Below, one piece after another: positions 44,135 through 51,799 of a DNA stretch of 64,000 nt. The position numbers and the translations under genes were made by a program. Each line of letters starts with the position of its first letter. Position 1 is the first letter of the stretch. Source of the stretch: Prosthecobacter gellanilyticus (GTDB lineage Bacteria > Verrucomicrobiota > Verrucomicrobiia > Verrucomicrobiales > Verrucomicrobiaceae). Under the pieces are notes generated by a model. That model was not told where the DNA came from. It searched no databases and was given only the letters and a program-made list of their open reading frames with translations. The stretch lies in NCBI RefSeq assembly GCF_007992435.1, contig NZ_BKAG01000019.1, forward strand, positions 62,001 to 126,000, given 5' to 3'.

Positions 44135-44857
44135 TCATTTCCGGATCCAGCGGGTGCCGAGGGCGACACTCCATTGGTATTTGCGGGCGTGCTCGCGGAT
44201 GAGGAAGGGGAGGTCTTTTTCGGTGGCGAGATCGAAGTGTTCCGAGAGCACGGATTTGAGCCAGTCGCGGGTAGAGCCTTGGGGCCAGTTTCCACGGGGG
44301 GTGAAGTCTTCCAGCCAGGTGCAGGGGGTGGTGAGAAGGAGCTGGCAGCCGGGGTTCACGAGGGAGGGCAGGCGCTCGATGAGGAGCTGCGGGTCGGTGA
44401 GACGGCAAAGTAGGTTAGCAGCGTGCACGAGGTCGAAGCTGCCAAGATCCTCGCGAAGATGCATGGCATCGCCTTGCTCGAACTGGACGCGGTCACGGGG
44501 GCAGTCGGCGGGGACTTGGGCGAGGAGCTCGGTGGTCGCGGAGGCTTCGTCGAGACGCTGGTAGGGAAGGTCGGATGATTTTAGCGCTTTGGCGGCGTCG
44601 ATGAAGCTGTGGCTGTAGTCGATGCCGATGATGGTCTGGCAGTGCTTGGCGAGTTCGAAGCTGGAGCGGCCGACGGCGCAGCCGAGATCGAGGGCTGTGT
44701 ATGGATGGCGCGTGAAGTCCGCGAGCTCGGTCACAGTGCGGACGGCGAAACCGAGGGCTTCGCGCGGCCCCCAGCTCCAGGGGAGGACCTCGGAGGGAGA
44801 CCCGTAGTGGAAGAGGAGGTATTCATCGAGCAGGCGGCGGGTTTCGTAGATGTTCAC
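44135..44857 (-). CDS. putative 4-mercaptohistidine N1-methyltransferase (OvoA C-terminal-like)
   Basis: A 240-residue SAM-dependent methyltransferase with a GTG start. It opens with YETRRLLDEYLLFHYGS, typical of the methyltransferase domain at the C-terminus of OvoA, and carries SAM motif I (ALDLGCAVGRSSFELA, about residues 54-69) and GIDYSHSFIDAA. In ovothiol biosynthesis this domain methylates 4-mercaptohistidine on the imidazole N. Here it stands alone, without the sulfoxide synthase domain in the window, so an OvoA-type synthase may be encoded elsewhere or the substrate may differ. Confidence 0.75.
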   Translation of the reverse strand: MNIYETRRLLDEYLLFHYGSPSEVLPWSWGPREALGFAVRTVTELADFTRHPYTALDLGCAVGRSSFELAKHCQTIIGIDYSHSFIDAAKALKSSDLPYQRLDEASATTELLAQVPADCPRDRVQFEQGDAMHLREDLGSFDLVHAANLLCRLTDPQLLIERLPSLVNPGCQLLLTTPCTWLEDFTPRGNWPQGSTRDWLKSVLSEHFDLATEKDLPFLIREHARKYQWSVALGTRWIRK

Positions 44858-44976
44858 GGGGACGGGAGCGGGAGGTGGGGAGTGGAAAGGATCATACGCC
44901 AGAGAGGGATGATGCGGCGAAAAAGAAGATCCCTCACCCTGTTTTGCGGGATGGATGCTAGGGGACGCGGACTTCT

Positions 44977-45070
44977 CGCCCCCTTCCAGGGGGCGGACCT
45001 GAATGGGTGTATGTGTGGCGTTATTCCAGGGGTTGCACTACACCGCTTCGCGGTTTCGTTTCACCCCTGG
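44977..45070. repeat. tandem hairpins in the gap before the sulfatase genes
   Basis: The 298-base gap 44858-45155 holds CGCCCCC-TTCCA-GGGGGCG (44977-44995) and a nested structure. In the latter the outer stem CCAGGGGT/ACCCCTGG (45026-45033, 45063-45070) encloses ACCGC-TTC-GCGGT (45042-45054). No second copy was found in the window, but the build resembles the other repeat families. The rest of the gap shows nothing recognisable. Confidence 0.55.
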
Positions 45071-45155
45071 CTACCAGCTTTCGAGCCTCCAGCTCGCCAA
45101 TCCACGCTGGGAGGGCCTATTCAGATACGGGTGCCAACATCAGCTAGACTTGGAC

Positions 45156-46490
45156 TCACTCTTCTTTCTGCTTGGTCTTCTTGTTACCTTTTTTGTTGGG
45201 CTTGCGTTGTTCTTCGCCGTTCCAGCGGCGATCTTCCCAGCGTGGGGGTTGCATGGAGGCGTCCCACTTTTCCCAGAGGGTTTGAAGCTCGGCTTTCTTG
45301 GTGGGGTTTTCGGTGGAGAGGTCTTTTTGCTCGCCGGGGTCGGTGGCGAGGTTCACGAGCATGGGGTCCATGTCCTTGGAGGCTTTGACGAGCTTCCAGT
45401 CCCCCTGACGGACGGCGTGCTGCACGCCGAAACGGAAGTAGAGCTCACGCGGGGCGAGCTTGTCCTGTTTGCCTTCGAGCAGAGGGAGGAGGTTCACGCC
45501 ATCGAGATCGACCTTCAGAGGTTCCGCACCAGCGGCGGCGAGGGCAGTGGGGAGGACATCAAGCTGGATGACAGGGTCATTCACCACACGGCCTGCGGGC
45601 ACGTGGCCTTTCCATTGGGCCATCCAGGTGACACGCACGCCGCCTTCCCAGACGAACCATTTGTGACCGCGCAGGCCCATCTGCTCCGAGATGGGTGAGG
45701 CGCCGCCGTTGTCGCTGATGCAGAAGATGAGAGTGTTTTCTTCGAGTTTGAGATCGCGGAGCTTGGTCATGACGGTGCCGATGGCTTCATCAGCCTCGCC
45801 GATGATGGCGGCGTATTCGCCCGTGCGCTTTTCGAGGTGCTTGAATTTCTCCAGCCACTTTGGCGAGGCGACGTGCGGGGTGTGCACGGCATTGAAGGAG
45901 AGGGCGAGGAAGAAGGGTTTGTCTTTGTTAGACTCAATAAAGCCGCAGGCTTCGCGGGCATAGATGGGCGAGGTGATGGGTTCGCCTTCGAGCTCTTTCA
46001 AGAGTTCGGAGCCGCGATAGAAGGACGGGCCTTTGCCTTCGCCGAGATTGCCGACGGTGCCCATGGAGAAGTCAAAGCCACGGGCCTGGGGGAGGAACTC
46101 GGCGGAGGTATCGCCAAGATGCCATTTGCCGACGAGGCCGGTGGTGTAACCGGCGGGTTTCAGGTGCTGGGCGATGGTCTTTTCACTGAGCAGGAGCTCA
46201 CGACCTTCACGGGTGGGATTGGCATCGTGACCGGTGCGGGCTTGATAACGGCCGGTCATCAGGCCGACGCGACCGGGTGAGCACACACAACCGCTGGAGT
46301 AGCCGTTGGTGAAGCGCACGCCGGACGAGGCGATGGAGTCCATGTTCGGGGTCTCAACGAGCTTGCCGCCATAGGCGCCGGGCTGGGCCCAGGCCATGTC
46401 GTCGAGGTAGAAGACGAGGATGTTTGGCTTTTGAGCGGAGAGCAGAGGGCTTAGGGCGGAGAGGAAGAGGAGGGCGAGGAAGGTTTTCAT
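45156..46490 (-). CDS. secreted sulfatase
   Basis: A 444-residue arylsulfatase-family protein with a signal peptide (residues 1-19). The formylglycine motif is CSPGR at 70-74 (GCVCSPGRVGLMTGRYQARTGHD). Metal-site motifs YLDDMAWAQPG and CISDNGGASP and the [10 protein letters not shown] substrate motif are present. The C-terminus is Lys-rich (RKPNKKGNKKTKQKEE). It lies downstream of a second sulfatase on the same strand, separated by a repeat B copy, suggesting a pair for different sulfate esters on one glycan. Confidence 0.92.
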   Translation of the reverse strand: MKTFLALLFLSALSPLLSAQKPNILVFYLDDMAWAQPGAYGGKLVETPNMDSIASSGVRFTNGYSSGCVCSPGRVGLMTGRYQARTGHDANPTREGRELLLSEKTIAQHLKPAGYTTGLVGKWHLGDTSAEFLPQARGFDFSMGTVGNLGEGKGPSFYRGSELLKELEGEPITSPIYAREACGFIESNKDKPFFLALSFNAVHTPHVASPKWLEKFKHLEKRTGEYAAIIGEADEAIGTVMTKLRDLKLEENTLIFCISDNGGASPISEQMGLRGHKWFVWEGGVRVTWMAQWKGHVPAGRVVNDPVIQLDVLPTALAAAGAEPLKVDLDGVNLLPLLEGKQDKLAPRELYFRFGVQHAVRQGDWKLVKASKDMDPMLVNLATDPGEQKDLSTENPTKKAELQTLWEKWDASMQPPRWEDRRWNGEEQRKPNKKGNKKTKQKEE

Positions 46491-46574
46491 GACTGTTGGT
46501 TAGGTCAGAGGCGTCTTGAGATGGCGGGGTGCGCAGAGATTGGCCTGAGGATTGCGGACGCTTGATGCGCTCGT

Positions 46575-46643
46575 TAGCGGTGTCGACGAGGCAAGGGTGC
46601 CCTTGCCTCTCTGCCACCGCACTCCGGGACGCTTCGCGACTTC
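46575..46643. repeat. intergenic palindromic repeat family B, copy 2
   Basis: Same unit as 37689-37759. The stem is GAGGCAAGGG (46588-46597) with CCCTTGCCTC (46600-46609). Relative to copy 1, one stem pair changed from T-A to G-C on both sides, keeping the hairpin intact. It lies in the 159-base gap between the two sulfatase genes. Confidence 0.85.
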
Positions 46644-46649
46644 GGCGCG

Positions 46650-47993
46650 TTATTCTTCAGCGTTGCCCTTCTTCTTTTTCTTCATGCCTTTGCCGCGCTT
46701 TTCTTTGCCGCCCCAGAGAGGGGGGACGTTGGTATGGTTCCAGGCGTCCCATTTGGCTTGGAGCTCTTTGACTCGTTCCGGCATCTCGGCGCTGAGGTCT
46801 TTGGATTCGCCGATGTCGGTGGCGAGGTTGTAGAGCTTGGGGCCCTGGAGGGTGCCGGGTTTGCTTTCGGCGGCGCCGTCGTAGCTGACGAGCTTGTAGT
46901 CGCCGAAGCGGATGGCGGTTTGATCGCCGAAGCGCCAGAAGAGGGCTTCGTGAGGGGTCGTGGTCTTTTCGCCGAGAACATAGGGCATGAGGTCCACGCC
47001 TTCGCCGGGGCTTTCAGTGCCTGCGGCGATGAGGGCGGTGGCAGTGAGATCCAGCTGGATCACGGGTTTTTCATAGACGGCGGGCTTCAGCTTCGCGGGC
47101 CAGGAGATGAGGAAGGGCACGCGGATGCCGCCTTCCAGGGTGGTGCGCTTGCTGCCGCGCAGAGGGGTGTTGATGGAGCCATTCACTGTCACGCCTTCCA
47201 TGGTGGGGCCGCCGTTGTCACTGATGAAGGTGACTAACGTATTTTGCTCCTGACCGGTGGCGGCGAGTTTCGCGCGCACGACGCCAATGGAGTCATCCAT
47301 GGCGAGCATCATGGCGGCATAGGTGCGGCGCTGTGGATCAGTGATGGCGGCCATCTTGGCGAGGCGCTCCTTCGTGGCCTGCATGGGGGTGTGGACGGCA
47401 TTGAAGGCGAGGTAGAGGAACCAGGGCTTGCCTTGGTTCTTCTCGATGAAGGTGGCGGCTTCGCGACCGAAGGCATCGGTGGTGTGATCGAACTCCGTGA
47501 CCTGCTCTGTGCCGCGCAGGATGCCGTTTTTGGAGAAGTAGTCATGGGCGCCACCGAGGAAGCCGAAGAAGCTGCCAAAGCCGCGCTGCTGAGGCTGCAT
47601 GGCGGGCTGGGAGCCGAGGTGCCATTTGCCGACGAGGCCGGTTTCATAACCGGCGGCTTTCAGGCGGTCGGCGATGGTCTTCTCACTCAAGGGCAGGCCT
47701 GACTCCTCACCCCCGGGATTGAACTCATGGCCGAAGCGGGTCTGGTAGCGGCCGGAGAGCAGGCCGGCGCGGGTGGGGGAGCAGTAAGGGCCGGTGACGT
47801 AACCCTGTGTGAAGCGCACGCCGGAGGCGGCGAGGGCATCGAGATTCGGCGTGGGGATGTCTTTGCAGCCGTGGAAGCCGACATCGGCATAACCCATGTC
47901 GTCCCCGACGATGAAGAGGACGTTAGGCTTCTCGGCGGAGAGCCAAGGGCAGAGAGCGAAGAGGCAGAAAAGGAGGGTGAAGAGGGGTTTCAT
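46650..47993 (-). CDS. secreted sulfatase
   Basis: A 447-residue arylsulfatase-family protein with a signal peptide ([20 protein letters not shown]). The formylglycine motif is CSPTR at 71-75 ([21 protein letters not shown]). [16 protein letters not shown] and FISDNGGPT supply metal ligands, and [12 protein letters not shown] the substrate site. The start at 47993 is chosen for the signal peptide; the frame is open to 48119, but that part overlaps the divergent mdh start. The Lys-rich tail ([17 protein letters not shown]) resembles the neighbouring sulfatase. Confidence 0.92.
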   Translation of the reverse strand: MKPLFTLLFCLFALCPWLSAEKPNVLFIVGDDMGYADVGFHGCKDIPTPNLDALAASGVRFTQGYVTGPYCSPTRAGLLSGRYQTRFGHEFNPGGEESGLPLSEKTIADRLKAAGYETGLVGKWHLGSQPAMQPQQRGFGSFFGFLGGAHDYFSKNGILRGTEQVTEFDHTTDAFGREAATFIEKNQGKPWFLYLAFNAVHTPMQATKERLAKMAAITDPQRRTYAAMMLAMDDSIGVVRAKLAATGQEQNTLVTFISDNGGPTMEGVTVNGSINTPLRGSKRTTLEGGIRVPFLISWPAKLKPAVYEKPVIQLDLTATALIAAGTESPGEGVDLMPYVLGEKTTTPHEALFWRFGDQTAIRFGDYKLVSYDGAAESKPGTLQGPKLYNLATDIGESKDLSAEMPERVKELQAKWDAWNHTNVPPLWGGKEKRGKGMKKKKKGNAEE

Positions 47994-48087
47994 GGCTTTG
48001 CGCGCCCCGAAACGAACAGGATGTGACCTGACTTTCTCCTTGCTGCGCGGCCCGGGCTTGGAATCATCCCAGCCCTCTCCACACACC

Positions 48088-49071
48088 ATGAGCAAAGCCC
48101 CCATCAGAGTCGCAGTCACCGGCGCCGCCGGCCAAATCGGTTACGCCCTTCTTTTCCGCATCGCTTCCGGCGCCATGTTTGGTCCGGACCAGCCGGTGAT
48201 CCTCCAGCTCATCGAGGCTCCGTTTGAGAAGCCCCTGGCCGCTCTGGCTGGTGTGGCGATGGAGCTGGATGACTGCGCTTTCCCACTGCTGAAGGGCATT
48301 GTGCAGACCTCCGACCCAGCCGTGGGTTTCAAGGACGCCAACTGGTGCCTGCTGGTGGGTGCGAAGCCCCGTGGCCCAGGCATGGAGCGTGCCGACCTGC
48401 TCAAGGACAATGGCAAGATCTTCATCGAACAGGGCAAGATCATCGACGCTGTGGCCGCTGACGACGCGCGCATCGCCGTGGTGGGCAACCCTGCCAACAC
48501 GAACTGCATGATCGCCGCCTCCCAGGCCAAGCGCCTGCCTGCCGAGCGCTTCACCGCCATGGTGCGCCTGGACCAGAACCGCGCGCAGACCCAGCTGGCC
48601 CAGAAGGCTGGTGTGGATCTCACGGAAGTGAAAGACATCTTCATCTATGGCAACCACAGCCCGACGATGTTCCCCTCCTTTGCCCATGCGACCATCGCTG
48701 GCAAACCGGCCAAGGAAGTGATCAACGACAACGCCTGGCTGGAAGGTCCCTTCTGTGAGACGGTGGGCAAGCGCGGCGCGGCGATCATCGCGGCTCGTGG
48801 CTCCTCCTCCGCTGCTTCTGCCGCGAACGCTCTGGTCGATCACGTGCGCTCCCTGGTGACTCCGGGCGCGATCCACAGCATCGCCGTGAAGAGCAATGGT
48901 CTGTATGGCTTTGATGCCAATGTGTGGGCCGGCATGCCGGTGCGCACGACGACGGCGGGCAGCTATGAAGTGATCACGGGTTATGAGATGGACGACTTCG
49001 CGAAGTCGAAGATCGCCGCGACGAACAAGGAGCTCACGGATGAGCGCTCGTTTGTGGCGGACATGCTGTAA
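48088..49071 (+). CDS. mdh: NAD-dependent malate dehydrogenase
   Basis: A 327-residue cytosolic-type malate dehydrogenase of the TCA cycle. The Rossmann motif is VTGAAGQIG, followed by LIEAP; substrate-loop residues are in [15 protein letters not shown], and the catalytic His lies in [21 protein letters not shown] and RLDQNRA are also diagnostic. The ATG at 48088 is standard; longer upstream frames overlap the divergent sulfatase. It is monocistronic and ends at a strong terminator. Codon use is more regular than in its neighbours and it has no CTAAC/GTTAG pentamer, consistent with high expression. Confidence 0.96.
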   Translation: MSKAPIRVAVTGAAGQIGYALLFRIASGAMFGPDQPVILQLIEAPFEKPLAALAGVAMELDDCAFPLLKGIVQTSDPAVGFKDANWCLLVGAKPRGPGMERADLLKDNGKIFIEQGKIIDAVAADDARIAVVGNPANTNCMIAASQAKRLPAERFTAMVRLDQNRAQTQLAQKAGVDLTEVKDIFIYGNHSPTMFPSFAHATIAGKPAKEVINDNAWLEGPFCETVGKRGAAIIAARGSSSAASAANALVDHVRSLVTPGAIHSIAVKSNGLYGFDANVWAGMPVRTTTAGSYEVITGYEMDDFAKSKIAATNKELTDERSFVADML

Positions 49072-49089
49072 TCGCTATTGATTCTTTTG

Positions 49090-49128
49090 GCCGTCCTCGA
49101 GTGTTATGCATTCGTGGACGGCTTTTTT
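49090..49128 (+). terminator. Rho-independent terminator of mdh
   Basis: GCCGTCC (49090-49096) pairs with GGACGGC (49116-49122), immediately followed by six T (49123-49128). It lies 19 bases after the mdh stop. Confidence 0.9.
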
Positions 49129-49156
49129 GTTGGGCTTGGGATTCCAAATCCGATTT

Positions 49157-49201
49157 AGTAGAAAGATTAGGGTAGAAAGATTTTTTCTTTTCTGTCCTCA
49201 A
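49157..49201. repeat. AT-rich TAGAAA palindromic repeat, left copy
   Basis: GTAGAAAGATTAGGGTAGAA, then AGATTTTTTCTTTTCTGTCC and TCAA. It aligns with 49476-49527 and ends at the stop codon of the small antitoxin-like gene. It is very A+T-rich against the surrounding DNA. Confidence 0.7.
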
Positions 49202-49401
49202 CTGCCGGTTCGGGGATTGCGTTCATCTGCCAGATCGATGCCGAGATTGTGGACGAGGCGGTCAAGGGTGCCGTTGTTCGCGTCCTTTTCGATCTGACGA
49301 TCCCACACTTCTGCTAGATGGCTCTCGAGCCAAGCTGAGAACTCCTTGAGTTCCTCATCGTCCAGAGCGGCAATCTCTTGTTTGATCTGCTGCAGAGTCA
49401 T
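49198..49401 (-). CDS. small antitoxin-like protein, orphan
   Basis: A 67-residue acidic, helical protein (MTLQQIKQEIAALDDEELKE...). It resembles the small addiction-module proteins that precede RelE/ParE-type toxins, including the WDRQIEKDANNGTLDRLV segment. No toxin frame follows; the next gene on that side is mdh on the opposite strand. The ATG at 49401 is preferred to a TTG at 49434. It is bracketed by two copies of the TAGAAA repeat and its stop codon overlaps the left copy. The function is a guess from composition. Confidence 0.55.
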   Translation of the reverse strand: MTLQQIKQEIAALDDEELKEFSAWLESHLAEVWDRQIEKDANNGTLDRLVHNLGIDLADERNPRTGS

Positions 49402-49475
49402 TGGCTGAGTGTGCGTCTTTGGAATCACCTTCAACGTGTCGGGCTTGCTTCATTTCCAGAACACCAAGACAGTTT

Positions 49476-49527
49476 GGTAGAAAAATTAAGGGTAGAAAGA
49501 TTTAATTTTTCTACCTCAATCTTTCTA
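49476..49527. repeat. AT-rich TAGAAA palindromic repeat, right copy
   Basis: A 52-base near-palindrome starting GGTAGAAAAATTAAGGGTAG and ending ACCTCAATCTTTCTAC. Its two halves are approximate reverse complements, so it could fold into a long hairpin. The end of waaA lies in it: the TAG stop (49525-49527 on the minus strand) is part of the repeat. Confidence 0.75.
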
Positions 49528-50874
49528 CAAACCGGCTTGGGAATGGCGGCCTAACAAAGTGAGAGTCTTGATAGTGGCGGCTTCGTGGGCGCGGAGGGCG
49601 GTGTGGCCGGACTCTCCGAGGCGCTGGGCCTGGGCGGGGGTGGAGAGAAGGCGGTCGAGGGCGGACTCCAAAGCGGTGGTGTCGGGGACTTGGAGGGCGC
49701 CTTGGTGTTTGAGGAGGAGATCCACCAGGGGCTCGAAGTTTTCCATGTGGGGGCCGAAGAGGACGGGCTTTTTGGCCATGACAGCCTCGGCGGGGTTCTG
49801 GCCGCCGGTGGTGAGGAAGCTTTTGCCGACGATGACGATGCTGGCGAGGCACTGCCAGGCGCGGAGCTCGCCAGTGGTATCGACCAACAGGGTTGGTAAT
49901 GACGACGAGCGAATGACGAATGACGAATGGATCTGGGAGCGTAGGACGGGGTCGAGGCCTAACGACTGAAGTTCGGTGACGATGGAGTCGGCGCGTTCGA
50001 CGTGGCGGGGGACGATGAGGAGGGCGAGGTCCTTGTGCTTTGCGGCGAGGTTTTGGATCACCTTGGCGAGGAGGGCTTCCTCGGCGTTGTGGGTGCTGGC
50101 GAAGAGGATGGGGCGGTGGGCAGCGGTGATGCCGGATTGATGCATCACGGCGCGGAGGCGCTCGACCTGGGCGGGGTCGGCCTCGGCACCCTGGGGGTCA
50201 AACTTGATGCTGCCGGTGTGGTGGATGTTCGCGGTGGGAACGCCGATGGTGGCGAAGCGGGTGACGTCTGCAGGTTCCTGCACGTGAACCTGGTCCAGCA
50301 TGCCAAACACGGGGCACATGAGGAAGCCGAGCTGCTGGAAGCGGCGCTCGGACTTGGAGGAGAGACGCGCATTGACCATGGAGACCTGGATGCCCTGACG
50401 GCGGGCGGAGTAAACCAGGTTAGGCCAGACCTCGGCCTCGATAAGGATCATCTGGGAGGGACGGATGAGGTCGAGGAAGAACTCACTGACAAAGGGCAGG
50501 TCCACCGGGGAGTAGAGCACGACCACGCGGCCAGACTGCCTAACCGCAAATTCTTCTGCCATGGCATGCGCGGTCGGAGTGGTCGTGGTGAGCACGACAC
50601 CGGTCCGTGGAGCTTCTTTGAGCAGGCGGGTGATGAGCTTCATGGCGATGCCCGCCTCACCCACGCTGACGGCATGCATCCAGATACGGTCGCGACCGCA
50701 TGGGAGAGCGGCGATGGCGGCTTTCTTCTCCAAGGGCAGTCTGCCGAAGCGGCCTGCCATGTCTTCCCAGCGGCCGCCGCGGGCCTTCATCTTCCGCACG
50801 GCACCTGGCAGCAGAATGAGGATGCCGAGGGGAAGAAGGAGGTTGTAGACGATCAGCGTGAAAAGGAGGGACAT
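49525..50874 (-). CDS. waaA: 3-deoxy-D-manno-octulosonic acid (Kdo) transferase
   Basis: A 449-residue GT30 glycosyltransferase that adds Kdo to lipid A precursors at the inner membrane. The N-terminal hydrophobic anchor (LIVYNLLLPLGILILL), the SVGEAG motif with the catalytic Glu, LIEAEVWPNL and the C-terminal GGQNPAEAVMAKKPVLFGPHMENF are diagnostic. Near residues 315-325 the peptide SSFVIRSSSL is encoded by a short tandem repeat of ATTCGTC (49903-49930), an insertion relative to the family. The stop codon comes from the flanking TAGAAA repeat. It indicates an LPS-type outer membrane. Confidence 0.93.
   Translation of the reverse strand: MSLLFTLIVYNLLLPLGILILLPGAVRKMKARGGRWEDMAGRFGRLPLEKKAAIAALPCGRDRIWMHAVSVGEAGIAMKLITRLLKEAPRTGVVLTTTTPTAHAMAEEFAVRQSGRVVVLYSPVDLPFVSEFFLDLIRPSQMILIEAEVWPNLVYSARRQGIQVSMVNARLSSKSERRFQQLGFLMCPVFGMLDQVHVQEPADVTRFATIGVPTANIHHTGSIKFDPQGAEADPAQVERLRAVMHQSGITAAHRPILFASTHNAEEALLAKVIQNLAAKHKDLALLIVPRHVERADSIVTELQSLGLDPVLRSQIHSSFVIRSSSLPTLLVDTTGELRAWQCLASIVIVGKSFLTTGGQNPAEAVMAKKPVLFGPHMENFEPLVDLLLKHQGALQVPDTTALESALDRLLSTPAQAQRLGESGHTALRAHEAATIKTLTLLGRHSQAGL
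49903..49930. repeat. heptamer tandem repeat within waaA
   Basis: On the minus strand the heptamer ATTCGTC is repeated (CATTCGTCATTCGTCATTCG), followed by related CTCGTCGTCATT. It encodes SSFVIRSSS in frame. The tract sits in a surface loop between conserved blocks of waaA. Confidence 0.6.
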
Positions 50875-50888
50875 CGGGGCAAAAAGAA

Positions 50889-50912
50889 GGCCGCGTCCTG
50901 GTGAACGCGGCC
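50889..50912 (-). terminator. terminator of the AP2/H1-like gene
   Basis: Reading the minus strand, GGCCGCGT and ACGCGGCC form an 8-base stem, followed by TTCTTTTTG. It lies about 80 bases after that gene's stop and just before waaA. Confidence 0.7.
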
Positions 50913-50928
50913 AGATTTGAGGGGGTTC

Positions 50929-50980
50929 ATGCCACGCAGTCTCCTGCGTGGCAAGCCCGCGCCTGGATGACTCCAGGCGA
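50929..50980. repeat. two further hairpins between the AP2/H1-like gene and waaA
   Basis: TGCCACGCAG and CTGCGTGGCA (about 50931-50954) form a 10-base stem; CGCCTGGA and TCCAGGCG (50961-50980) form an 8-base stem. With the terminator at 50889-50912 they make three consecutive hairpins within 92 bases. Confidence 0.65.
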
Positions 50981-50989
50981 TGATCCTAA

Positions 50990-51670
50990 TTACTTGCGGC
51001 CTTTCTTGGCAGCCTTCTTGGCTGGCTTGGCGGCTTTGGCAGCCTTCTTGGCTGGTGCAGCAGCTTTCTTAGCCGGAGCCTTGGCAGCCTTCTTCGCGGC
51101 TTTGGCCGGGGCCTTGGCGGCCTTCTTGGCTGGCTTGGCGGCTTTGGCTGGCGCAGCCTTGGCGGTCGGGGCCTTGGCAGCGGACTTGAGGATGCCGGTG
51201 ACGCCACCTTCACGCTTCAGGCGGTCCAGGAGGGCCTTCTCACGGAAAGCGATGGCTTCATTGAGCACGGCATCATGGTCGTCCTTGGTGTAGCGATAGA
51301 CCTTGGAGATGGTGCGGCCTTTTTCAGCGCGGACGGAGACGGCGATGAGGCGGGTGACCTTGCCCTTCGCGGTCTTGTACTTGCGGTAGGAAATGCCGAC
51401 GTGACCGCTTTTGTTCTTTTTGTTAGCGGTGTGGGCGATGCGGCTGGCCTCCAGAGGAGACATCTGGCCGAGCATCTCGTCACGATAGGAGCGGGCAGCC
51501 TTCAGGGAGCCTTTGACGCCGCCATAGAGGCTGTCAGAGAAGTGCTTGGTGTGCAGACCGCCTTCGCGGGAGATGCAGACCTGGAAGCCGTGAGTTTGCT
51601 TGGAGGCATCGGAACGAGTGTCGATGCGTTTGATGTTTCGTTCGGACAGGGGGTTGGAGCGGCGGCGCAT
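50990..51670 (-). CDS. AP2-like domain protein with histone H1-like Lys/Ala tail
   Basis: A 226-residue basic protein. Residues about 10-70 (KRIDTRSDASKQTHGFQVCI...LYGGVKGSLKAARSYRDEML) and 85-155 (SGHVGISYRKYKTAKGKVTRL...AFREKALLDRL) look like two AP2/integrase-type three-strand DNA-binding units with a following helix. Residues about 163-226 are a low-complexity tail of PAKKAAK repeats, like eukaryotic H1 and bacterial H1-like proteins. It is probably a nucleoid-associated or gene-regulatory protein. The tail DNA is repetitive and may vary in length. It has its own terminator. Confidence 0.7.
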   Translation of the reverse strand: MRRRSNPLSERNIKRIDTRSDASKQTHGFQVCISREGGLHTKHFSDSLYGGVKGSLKAARSYRDEMLGQMSPLEASRIAHTANKKNKSGHVGISYRKYKTAKGKVTRLIAVSVRAEKGRTISKVYRYTKDDHDAVLNEAIAFREKALLDRLKREGGVTGILKSAAKAPTAKAAPAKAAKPAKKAAKAPAKAAKKAAKAPAKKAAAPAKKAAKAAKPAKKAAKKGRK

Positions 51671-51799
51671 AGATGGGGGATTGTTGTTGGGGGCGGGAGA
51701 TTAGCCTTGAAAATGCAAGTTGGCCGATGAAGGCGCAAGATGAAAATGGACGGCTTAACCAGCTTCGCGACTATTTGTCTAACTTTCTTTGAAAAACGT

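Noticed and set aside
49072-49197. RelE-type toxin partner for the small antitoxin-like gene
   Set aside because: No open frame of suitable size on either strand; the interval holds the mdh terminator and the repeat.
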